Assembly: GCA_973895155.1 (NCBI GenBank)
Contig: OZ316898.1
Span: forward strand, 10,106,001 to 10,170,000
Direction: 5' to 3'
DNA: 64,000 bases
Origin: Marsupella aquatica
Taxonomy: Eukaryota; Marchantiophyta
A program made the translations under genes and the position numbers. Of the stretch, positions 34,211 to 44,179 are shown piece by piece. The notes under the pieces were generated by a model that saw only the letters and a program-made list of their open reading frames with translations, was not told the origin of the DNA and did not search any database. Every line of letters starts with the position of its first letter. Within the stretch, counting starts at the first letter, position 1.

Positions 34211-37200
34211 ATGACAATGTCGCAGGAAGAGCTGGTGGATGACATCTTTTCGCGCCATCCTTTGACGGACTTCCACAACTCATCCTGGACGATTTCCTTA
34301 GGGAAGGAAACATGGAAGAAACCTTCCTAATGCTGTGTGTATTTGAGGGGCTTCCATTAGGGGCATTAGGGTGGGTAAATTATGGCCGCATCGATGTATT
34401 TCGACGGGGCGACGAAGTTGTGAACATGTTGATCACAACGAAGGAAACATCAACTTTGATTGTCGTGGATGTGGAGAGGTTTTCCGGAACGGCTGCCACC
34501 TGCTATCTCGATGAGGACATCGATAGCATCATTGAGACTGTCAAGTCTCTTTCGAGTGAGGAACGTTACCACGACATCGCGGGAAAGATTTCTGGTTTTG
34601 TGTTCGAATTTCACGCTAGCACTTTAAAGAGTGCAATCCGAAAATCAAGAGAGATTCTCCAGAAAAGGTCGGCAGAGAAGGGGGTAAGTCGTCCACCCAA
34701 ATCTGGGGCTTCCAGTGTTCCTTCTGGATCCAGGCCTAGCATTTTACCCGATGATATTTTGACCGTGGTAGCGCCTACAACCTCTCGGGAAGCAGCAGCA
34801 TCTGGAGGGGGATCTCAAGTTGGCAGATCATCCTAGGGAACGGCTTTGATTGGTGGGTCGGCACAAGGTACGACTGGAACTTGCACTTCTTCAAAGAAGC
34901 GACCTGCTATGACTCCTGAGCCTACTGAGCCCAGTGCTCCAAAGTCAAAAAAGAAGACTTTGGAGAAAATTCCAACGCATTTGGAGCAAAAGGCTCAATC
35001 AATGTCAATGGATGCACGGTATTGTACCAGGAGGAGATTCTGGGAAGATGTGGTGTTCAAGAGGAGACCGTGACCGTTGACATTGGTCAACTTTACCCTC
35101 CAGTGAGAGAGAAGGCTGTGGGCTTGCCCATTTACCAGGTCCGACACATCCAACCATATTTCTTGACCCAATTGACCTTGCGGATGAAGACTGTAAGTGC
35201 CAGTCCACTTGCATCTCCGTTTGTCCTCTTGGTGGATCCAAAGGAGTGTGCTACTAGGCAAGACTTTGATTTTTCTGATTACCATTATTATGTGATTGGG
35301 GGCAACCATTCAGCCTGTGCCAAAGCAGACCTTGCTCTTCAGTTCCCTAACAACAAGGCATTTCGGAGAGTGCAATCTTGGATATTTGCTGGATTGAGTG
35401 TGCAAGAGGCAAGAAACCTGGCGTGGAGTCACAATATTGATTCTGAATTTCGACAACAGATGACGACAATCCAGAGAGTAAATTATATTCACATGAGATT
35501 TGTGGAGAATGGATTGTCGTCCAACCAGGATTTCAAGAAAGAGTGTGCTACTGAAATCAATCTCAAGGATTGGGGTGTACGAAAGGATGCTGAAGTTCTT
35601 AATGCCAATGATAACTTATTTCAGTTGGCATTCCGACAAGATCCTGTGTGGTCATTTGTGAGGCAGATTTGTGACAAGTGGGAGATGTGTGAGATCAAAG
35701 GTCAAAAAGGAGACAAGAGCAAGAAGAAAGTCTCTAAGTCTGGAGATGCCAAATTGCCTTATGAGGACATGAAATTAACAGAGTGGAGACACATGCAGGC
35801 CTTGGAAGATCCTGATATGATTTGCCCAGTGTTACAGAGAGTTCTTACTAAAGAACTCTCTTTACAGGAAATGGGTCACGAATTTACTCGACACAAATTT
35901 CAGATGCAGGTGCAAAAGGCCTTCCTCACGTGTCTACACGAGGAGAGTTGGTCAGGTTGTAAAACCAAGTACCCTGAGCATTGCACAGACAATGTGCTTA
36001 AGAATTTTGTACCTGTTTTCCAGACATGGGTAAGATTCTGTCACCTTTCTTCGAGTGATTGTTTGAATTCATTTAATATTTGGAATCCTTGTTTCTAATT
36101 GTACGGTTCCTTTTTGTAGAAAGATACCACCTCCCGGAAAAAGAAGGGAGATGAGGAAGGCAAAGATCTCAAGTCATTCCCGGACAAATTCAATGTGCAT
36201 ATTGTGCAAGCGCAAAATTGGCTATCCATGAAGACTTCTAGTCGGCAAACCCAAGAGGGGGAACTTCATCCAAATTTGTTTGAGCATCCAGAGTTTGGTG
36301 ATGTGCACTATGATATTTTTACTCATGATGCTCAGCGATTACACGAGGTGGTTCCAGGTCGGGCTTACACATTAGCTTTAGTACGTGGATATTCCCTACG
36401 GGTTTGCATTGCCTGGATGTCTTCATGAGGACACTATTGGATGGGGAACTGAGGAGATCACAAAAATGGTCCAATCGTTCAAGGTGGCTACTACTGCAAA
36501 GTTGTGGCGTATTATCATTCACCACAGCCTTGACCAATATGAGGCCATCAAGACCGTTTTGAAAGCGGAGTGTAATGGAGGGTTCATGAATTGTGTGTGG
36601 TAAGAAATATTTGTTTTTGAAAAAAACAACTATTAGTTATTCATGATTTCATGAACCATGTTTCTAAGTTTAAATGACTCCTTGACTTTTTGTGACTTTT
36701 CAGGGTTAAGGATAATGTGAAGAATGTTGGTGGACCAAGATTGAACAGCAACTTTGAGTGCTTTACAATTGGCTTTCACAGCCAGGATGGTAAACGGTCA
36801 TTGGAGCACTTCAATTTTGACACAAATGAATCAAGGAACAATGTGGTTGTATGCGCAGCTGTGACTAAGAAGCTGAAACACAACGGGGATAACAAGGCAG
36901 TGAATGTCTATAACCACGTACATTGTTAGATTGGGAAGTGAGTCATTTTAGTCAGGTTGGAGACTGGGTTTTGGATATTTGTTCAGGATCAGGGACTGGG
37001 ACAACCTCCTCCTTGGCCATGGGGAGACATTGCGTTGCCATTGAGATTGACGAGTGACAGAGCAGTGTGTTGAAAGGGAGGATTCTTAACCTTGCAGATA
37101 ACATTGAAGAGGAAGACGGGCAGGGGGAGACGGATGAGGAGAGTGAGGAAGACATTCCTCGGGCCGGAGAGGATAGCGTGGTTGACGATGCCACAATTGT

Positions 37201-37261
37201 TCCAGAATTGACGGCAGGGACTTCCGGAACCGAGGAAGGGGAAGTGGTCCCTTTGGATTAG
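34211..37261 (+). pseudogene. ParB-like domain fused to beta-class DNA methyltransferase, frame broken
   Basis: Exons of about 34211-36029, 36120-36599 and 36704-37261 (GT-AG). An N-terminal region of about 270 aa is unassigned. A ParB/Spo0J-like domain follows at 35100-35560: QVRHIQPYFLTQL, FVLLVDP, YYVIGGNHSACAKADL, then LSVQEARNLAWSHNID. The C-terminal part has methyltransferase motifs in beta-class order: catalytic DIPYG (a DPPY variant) at about 36386, then SAM-binding VLDICSGSGTGTT and GRHCVAIEID at 36964-37055, then an acidic tail. ParB-methylase fusions are known from phages and bacterial mobile DNA; they methylate adenine N6 or cytosine N4. Breaks: frame changes near 34255, 34985, 36375 and 36912, and stops at 34834-34836 (TAG) and 37055-37057 (TGA, from CGA by a CpG transition). 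It is divergent from the DUF7869-type gene. Confidence 0.78.
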
Positions 37262-37566
37262 ACTAGGTAAATAGAGGGACTCGTAGCATTTGAAACCACT
37301 TGGGCTTAAGTTGGGTTATATTTTGTAAAACTTTGAGTTTGACTTAAACTCTGATCAATGAGTTTGATTTTGACTACTTTTATAAAGTGCATATTTCAAG
37401 GTTTATACAATTGTGAGAATATCATATAAGATATGCTTAGATTTTGGTGGTAAAATTCTCTTGAGTCTAGTTTGGAAAATACATACCATTTTTTGTGGTT
37501 TTTTGGTACACATTTTTGAATATCATGAAGATTTTGAAAAGAGAAATAAGGCTTTGGACTCATCCC
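37262..37566. other. Gap after the ParB-methylase gene
   Basis: About 300 bp of AT-rich sequence, probably the 3' flank of the ParB-methylase gene. Nothing else was recognised. Confidence 0.35.
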
Positions 37567-37769
37567 TTAAGGCTTCTTGTTTGCTCTTTTTCTCATCAAT
37601 TCTGGAAGAGGCAAGTCACAATGCCTCACTCTTGCTGATGGTGGGGGCTGTACAAGTTCCACATCTTGCTGTTGAGGTGTCCCTAGAGCATAGCTTGTTT
37701 GACCTCCTTCAAGTCCAATATGGGGTGTTGTGACAGTGGCTCTTCTTCTCTGTTCAGTTCTCCTGATTT

Positions 37770-38900
37770 GAGCCCCGTATAGGAAGCTCTGAACTAGGTC
37801 TTTCAGGTTCCATGGTCCCTTCTCTCTCAACATCATGAGGTGCTAAACTCAAAGGTCTCCTGTGCTACAATACTCTAACCTCAACTGTATTGGTCCGCGA
37901 GCTCTGTTGCCCCTAATTTTTTCTTCTTGGCTGAATTGTTGTTTGACTTGACTGCTCCGTCCTGGCCAGTCTTCTTCCAACATCCCTTGTGGAAATGGGT
38001 GCACCAACCAGCTCTGCTTCATGCCTAAACCTAGTTCTCAAAGATGCAGATTCTAGTTCCTCTTCTTGACTCACAGGGCACTCCTCTATGTCATCCAAGA
38101 TCTCCATATTATTTGTTGCATTTTCAAATTCTTGAGTTGAAAAAGATGGACATGAGAAATCAGAATCAAGGACTCCAAAACCGTGTGCAGGTTTTCTTGA
38201 GAGCCTTGAGTATATCAAGTCATCTTTTCTCTTCAACCGAGAAATGGACTGGTCCACATCTTCACCATCCCTTGCTTGGCCTTCCTTACTTGACTCATTC
38301 TGAACTACTACAATAGTGTTTCGTGCTCCCTTCTCCAGTCTTCTTCTTTCCACCCCAACTATGGGAAGCTCTGAACCAGGCCTTTGAATTGCAATCCTCT
38401 CACATCAGAAGGTGTTAAAGTAGATGGTCCCCTGAGCTCTAATTCCTTGACTTCTATCTCAGCTGTGTTGGTCCTTGAGCTTGGTTGCCCTCTGGTTTTT
38501 CTTGCTGGCACAACTCTTGCTTGAGCCGACAGCTTCCTCCTAGCCTGTATCCTTTGAGTTATATCAGCCTGTAAAATTGGTGTACTTGAGGGTGTACTGA
38601 CCTGAGTTCTCAAAGATAAAGGTTCCTCTTGTTGACTGATTGGGCACTCCTCTATATCATCCAAAATCTCCATAGTATTTGTTGCAATTTCAAGGGCATT
38701 TTCAATTTCCTGAGTTGAGAAAGATGGACATGAGAAATTAAAATCCAGGACTCCAAAACCTTGTGCATATTTGTTTTTGAGGCCCTTTAGTAAACCAAGT
38801 CCACTTTTCTCTTCAAGCCAGGGTTGGGCACGTGCAGTACGTCTAGTTCACTAACTGAATGGTATCATTAGTGGGAGGGATTGGAGGTGGAACACTACCC
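37770..38900. repeat. Direct tandem duplication, unit about 580 bp
   Basis: Two diverged copies. Anchors aaagatggacatgagaaat (38142 and 38722) and ggaagctctgaac (37782 and 38364) are both about 580 bp apart. Copies differ by many substitutions and small indels, so the duplication is old. Confidence 0.8.
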
Positions 38901-39160
38901 AATAAGATTGACATGAGTTTTTTCACAGGTGAAAGAGGAGAAATCTGGTTAGATCCAGGATCAGGTTGTGTTGCACCTGAAACTCAGTAGAAGGGTGAGT
39001 TGTACCAATTTGAGACTCACACAAATCCGACACAATTCTCAAACACTCAAAAGTTGACACTTTACTAATATCAATCCTTGGTGTGTCATCAGGCAAGGAC
39101 AAGTCAGCATGTGCTGACTCCACTTCCAATGGACAGGTCCCAAGGCTATGTTGATGATCA

Positions 39161-39465
39161 CTCGGGGGCCTCAATCCAAGGGGTGTCCCATATCACGCGC
39201 GAAGTTTTGGGGGAATAAACACCCTAAAATTTAAGTCAATAAAGTTTTTTTTAGGAATTTTTTTACCCATAATGTAATAGAATATCCTATAAATATTCCT
39301 AGATTTGATTTAAAAAAACCCTATGATTCTTAGAATTCTCATAATTGGATTAAAATAACCCTAATATTCTTCAAATTTTTTTTAAGTATATCACTAAACC
39401 CAATAAAAAAACCCTATACTTATTCGCACGTGATGGGTAGGAAGAAAAGAAGTAAGGACCCCGGG
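39161..39465 (-). mobile_element. 305-bp MITE, copy 2, with 8-bp target duplication
   Basis: Opposite-orientation copy of the element at 6811-7115, same length. It begins CTCGGGGGCCTC, ends GGACCCCGGG and is flanked by gatgatca on both sides (39153-39160 and 39466-39473). Removing the element and one duplication joins the coding-like frame of the surrounding remnant, so it inserted into a former exon. Confidence 0.9.
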
Positions 39466-39800
39466 GATGATCACTATCATCAAATTCATCTTCATAAGGA
39501 TCTTGTGATTCCTGGTGTGGGCCATCTTCATGAGAATCTTGCAATTCATGGCCTGTCCTTACATTGATAGCTTATGAACTCTTGGCTGGAGCTGCTCTTT
39601 CTCCCCTACACAAATTGTCCAAGGGCTGCGACCTTCTCTTCTTTGATCCATGTAGAGGCAATACTTGTGAACTTGAATCTTCTCTCATAGCCCCTGCCAG
39701 CCAAACAACAAATATCGTAAAGATCTTAATAAAGAAACAACACAATCACAGATGCCAAGTTTTGTTCAGACTAAGACATGCCGTTGGTGATCTTGAGCTG

Positions 39801-41039
39801 TAGTATAGCTGTGAGAACCAGGTGTCGAACCTACAGCCAAGTCTAATGCAAGTCTAGTAGAAGATAATAAAAATAAATATTTATTTGCAGCCTTTACGTG
39901 GCCGCTGTCTTAAGTGGTCCCTTTGTATTTCATAAAATTGTAAAGCAATTCATTTGACCAATAACAACACCTACTATTCTAGATAATTCCAACTAGAAAG
40001 ATTGAAGCATGTTTGTCAGGGTAGAAAAGTTGGGCTGTCTTTTCTTAGGTGCTATTGATTGGTATATCTACTTTGATGGTGATTGGCACAATAGACTTGG
40101 GGATCCTACTCACAAATTTCAGAGAGATATATTGTTAGTTTAATTGACCACCAGTTGACAAGATATGGTCTCAGATTAGTGTGAAAGTAGAGTATATATA
40201 GAGATTCAGAGATATTTGAGGTATGAATAGAAATACATTCATCTTGTCAATTATATCTCAGATTTGGCATGTTGCTGAATAATCTATCACAGACCAGACA
40301 AAAATCACAGGGCTTCTAGGTAGATTCCCTTCCAGGACCCTCCTATGGGGTTTAGTCCTGAACTCTACCAGGCTTTTCAATTTACCACCCAGTAGGGTTG
40401 TTTGTTTGTTGTTTTCTCCTTTGTCTTTTGGTTTTATTTGCTTGGTTACTCATTGACCTCTTGGGCCTCGTTGGTCTTCTTGGGGTCTTTTGCTTCCCCC
40501 CTTTATTGGGTTTTTTTTGCCTTTGAGACCATGTCTCCCGATTTGGCGCTCCTGTCTTTTTGGTAGTGTTATATATATCATGGACATTCCACCAATAAAA
40601 AACACATTCCTTAAGAAATATATTGGAAAAGATATGCAATGTCAGGAAATGCACTCCAAGGGTTACTTACATAGGTGAAATAACCCCGGCCAGTTCATTA
40701 TCTATTAAATCTTCTATTTCAAAAAAATAATCCCCTTGTATAGTCAGGAATGTTTTACCGCAGATCTTTTGAGAAGCTAGATCAGATCAATAATGGAAAT
40801 ATTTATTGGAGGTCGCTAATCAACACTTTCACTCCAACACCCTCTATTTTAATTGAGCATAAGCATCAACTCAAAATCAACAAGCACGATGTAAGTTTTG
40901 TTATCGAATATTATGTTCCGGTGTCGTGATAATTCAATTATTCATGATGAAATAATTATCACTAAGTATATTATTTAATATATAGATTAGGTTTATATTT
41001 TATTACAGGGTAACTAAATAGTTTGACTATTACTTATGT
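39801..41039. other. AT-rich intergenic DNA, nothing recognised
   Basis: No gene or TE terminus was recognised. The 90-codon minus-strand frame at 40382-40654 is a Lys/Arg/Thr-rich low-complexity translation and is not considered real. Confidence 0.35.
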
Positions 41040-41400
41040 GCATGTAAGGTAAGCAACTATGCAAACCACAAGATGCATGCACAAATTGTTTTATTTGCAT
41101 ACATTAGACTTTGTTTTATGTGCATGCAAGGTGAACAAATGTGCAAGCCACAAGGTGCATGCACAAATTGTTTTAGATGCATGCAAATTGTTTTAGATGC
41201 ATGCAAATTGTTTTATTTGCATGCATTAGTTGTTTTATGCGCATGCAAGGTGAGCAAATGTGCAAGCCACAAAGTGCATGCATTAATTGTTTTATGCGCA
41301 TGCAAGGTGAGCAAATATGCAAGCCACAATGTGCATGCATGCACAAATTGTTTTAGGTGCATGAATTAGTTATTTTACTTGCATGCATCATTTGTTTTAA
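41040..41400. repeat. Minisatellite, (gcatgcaa...attgtttta) units
   Basis: Imperfect tandem units built from gcatgcaaggtgagcaaatg, tgcaagccacaa(g/a)gtgcat and gcacaaattgttttatttgc, with unit length about 20-60 bp depending on deletion. At least five copies are visible. It gives an accidental Cys/His-rich frame on the plus strand. Confidence 0.8.
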
Positions 41401-42325
41401 TTACAATAGTACTAACACACATTCTTATGTTGCATGTGTGCCACTTGGCTTTCATCCAAGCGATTGGGCGTAATTTATGCCCTCTTGGATTCAATATAAA
41501 TAAAGTGATGAGGGACACTCTCTCCTCATTCCCACATTTTGATAATTTTTGCGTCAAAGCGATCATTTTTTCTTCTTTGATCTTTCTATTCTATTTTTTG
41601 CCTTATGTACATAGTGGTGAGGCATCCTTTGGCTCGGATAGCAAAAGAATGAGTGATAGACTTATAGATGGGACCTTAGGGAACAAAGTCTCTTTGGGAA
41701 CTTAAGGGTTTGAGAATTCTTTGGCCCGGATAGCAAAGGAACAAGAGAGTCATTATGAAATCAAGAGAGAAAGATATACCTAATCTTCTCCTTCGTAATC
41801 CATTTTGGTTAGAGTCTATCTTTTAGACAAGCCATCCATGAGACAGTATTTAACTTTGGAGCTCAATTTGCAATTGTTGTTATGAGTTATAATGAGCCAA
41901 TAGTGTACCCATTAGTGTCTTACCGAGAGGAGTGAGAGTGCATTATCTTTGTCCTTTATTGAAGTCATCGACCTAAATAGGAGTCCAGATGACATTTCTA
42001 TTTCATTTTCTCTTGGAGATATTAGGATCGTATGTCGTTAAAAAATGAGTTTCCAAGATATGTTGATCCGCAAGTATGGTGAAGTAGGATTTAATAGTAT
42101 ATTAGTTTCACTTGAACCTTTTTTAATACCCACTATCCTTCTTATAAGAATTATCATTTTGATTTTAGTGTAGAACTTATGGGCATGCAAGGTTGACTTT
42201 ATAAGAGCCAACATGCTCTTACCAAAAATACGGTCACCCGAACACCGAAAGAGGGCTCCCCTTTGTGCATCTGTTTACGGATCCCATGAGAGGTCCCTTC
42301 CAAATTCCTGGCAACAGAGTGTGCC
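41401..42325. other. Intergenic DNA 5' of the Copia element
   Basis: Nothing assignable. The block tttggc(t/c)cggatagcaaa(a/g)gaa occurs twice (about 41629 and 41721), and a TATA-like tcaatataaataaag lies at about 41490, so an old LTR-type promoter is possible. Confidence 0.3.
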
Positions 42326-42330
42326 ACGTC

Positions 42331-42674
42331 TGTTAGATATTGCTCTAGTCTTGTGACTCTTGTGCTAACCACAGTTAGGCTAACTCGGGTTAGGACTTAG
42401 CTAATGTTAGCGGTAGTGCTGTTGTGTATATAGCCAGGGCTGATGCCAGACCCTGGTGGAACTTAGGCTCATTGTTACGGAGCTAGTTGAGAGATAGGGA
42501 GAGCTTGTGCTATGGATGCTTGGTATGGCCGGTCGGCCTAGAGTGCAGTAAAGCTCTTGTGTGTTCCCGTGGACGTAGCCTCATGTGGAGGTGAACCACG
42601 TATCTCTCTGTGTCGACTATTGTGCATTGGATGGTTCATGGGCTTGCCGTTGCGAATGTCGTCTATGCTCAATA
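42331..42674 (+). repeat. Copia 5' LTR
   Basis: 344 bp starting TGTTAGATATTG and ending CAATA. The 3' LTR ends CAACA, so the terminal CA has mutated to TA here. It contains gtgtatatagccagg, a possible TATA box. Confidence 0.95.
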
Positions 42675-42676
42675 AG

Positions 42677-42688
42677 TGGTATCAGAGC
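42677..42688 (+). other. Copia primer-binding site
   Basis: TGGTATCAGAGC directly after the 5' LTR is complementary to the 3' end of plant initiator methionine tRNA, the usual Copia primer. Confidence 0.9.
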
Positions 42689-44179
42689 ATGCCTGGGAGG
42701 CGATGAGGTTTTTTCGTGACAGGTTTTTCCAGCGTTCATTGTCGATGGTACATTCAGAGTTTCGTCGCATGAAACTCGATTGTGTGTGGCTGAGCGGATA
42801 GGTTAGTGAGAGGGCATTCTAACGGTGGTTAGAGCTCGCTGATCGGTATCCGTGGTGCGGAGGAATTGAAGTTTGCGTTGTTCAGGGTTTATTCGTGTTC
42901 GACGGTATTTCGGGGGAGAAACCAGAGATCGTTTCTTCAACGGTGTGAGCTGTGCGGTGTGCGGGGCGTCGCATGTGATAGTTCAAGTTGAAGGTTGGAG
43001 CGTGCTGGTCGTTTTTGGTATCTAGTTTGCTGACGTTTGCCAAACGAGTGCGTCGTGACGAGTGAAGGAGGCGTTCTGGTTTTTTGACAAGCTATGGTGC
43101 TTGTTTTTCCCTGAACCGGATTACTCGTCGTGACGCTTGACTCGAAGGAAGAAATGCAAAGTGCTGAGGCTCAACGGAGAGATCGTGGCGAGACGGTCGT
43201 TTTGAGTCCGGGATTGGCACTTGACGCGGAGTGAAGGCGACGCAATAGAAGTTCTTTCTCTGGTGGAGCTTCAGACGTGCCGGTGCAATTTGGAAACATT
43301 TTCATGTCGGCGGTCATCACTTTTCTCATTGGAAACCAAAGCGGAGGCGGCTAAGGTTTGTAACACGACCTTTCTGTCATTTTGGGCACATTTTTAAGGT
43401 TAGTTTAGGGCATTTTTTGCCCCAATACGGCCCCAATACCCGACAAACCAGGTTCGCCATACGCCCCGGCACGCACACCGGCCTCCCACACCCCTTTAAG
43501 CGTGAAAACGTGCATTTTTTGCCCAAATACGGCCAAAAACGCGAAAATACGTGCGTTTTGACCCATTTAAACCCATTTTTTCACGTTTTTTGCTGTTTAT
43601 ATGCGATTCTGGCCGCAAATACGCGCGCGTTGCCGCAAATACGCGCGCCTTTGCCAGGGGCTATAAGACCCCTTTAGAGTGTGTTTTTCTGAATTTTTTT
43701 TTCTCTCCTCCTCATTGGTTGTGCCTCATCCCGGGCCCTGTGACCCTCCGTTTTAACCGCTCCGACTGGGGGAATGGCCCCCTGTGAGCCCTGTTGGACT
43801 GTGCAGGAATATTCCCAAAAAACAGAGAGCTGTTTTTTGGCCGTCACACAAAGATTCTGTCTGTCGCACGGTAACTTTTTTGGTTCTTTTTTGGTGAGGA
43901 TGTTGCCACTGGAGTTAGCAACGCGACGCACCGATCACATCGCGATTCCGACGACAGGTTGTACTTGGTATTTCGGTTATTCTCCGAGGTGGTCAAAACA
44001 GGGGAGTTTCCCAAGGTTTTACCCACCCCGACCAAAATTTGAATAACTTTTCCGTCGAATTTTGATTTTGATTTCGGATTTCAGTATTGGACTCCTAGCT
44101 TTGTGGGCTACGCAGCGGTGTTGAGTTTTGAGTTTTATGAGAAATTTTGAAAAAAGATATTTTTTCGTGATTGTTTCAT
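42689..44179 (+). other. Copia untranslated leader
   Basis: About 1.5 kb between primer-binding site and gag start, CG-rich, with a repeated cgcaaatacgcgcg motif near 43610-43650. No coding was recognised. Confidence 0.5.

Larger units (their letters stand above)
37567..39800 (-). pseudogene. Degenerate coding remnant with internal duplication, split by a MITE
   Basis: Several minus-strand open segments belong together. Around 39500-39720 there is an acidic stretch ending QDPYEDEFDDS. Directly beyond the MITE it continues as DHQHSLGTCPLEVESAHADL. Next is a hydrophilic part repeated twice, each copy with FGVLD..FSCPSFSTQE and MEILDDIEECP(I/V)SQ. Stops and frame changes interrupt it. The composition (acidic, Ser/Gln-rich) suggests a disordered nuclear or TE-encoded protein, but no family is recognised. 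Confidence 0.45.

Noticed and set aside
34211-37261. Bacterial contamination as the source of the ParB-methylase
   Set aside because: Two GT-AG introns interrupt the gene, and it sits in continuous plant DNA next to a CACTA-interrupted spliced gene.
41073-41369. Cys-rich 98-codon ORF resembling a small secreted peptide
   Set aside because: It is produced by the minisatellite units; no start context or signal peptide.
42326-42330. Extension of the Copia element to include the acgtc flank
   Set aside because: acgtc occurs on both sides outside TG...CA LTR ends, so it is the target duplication.
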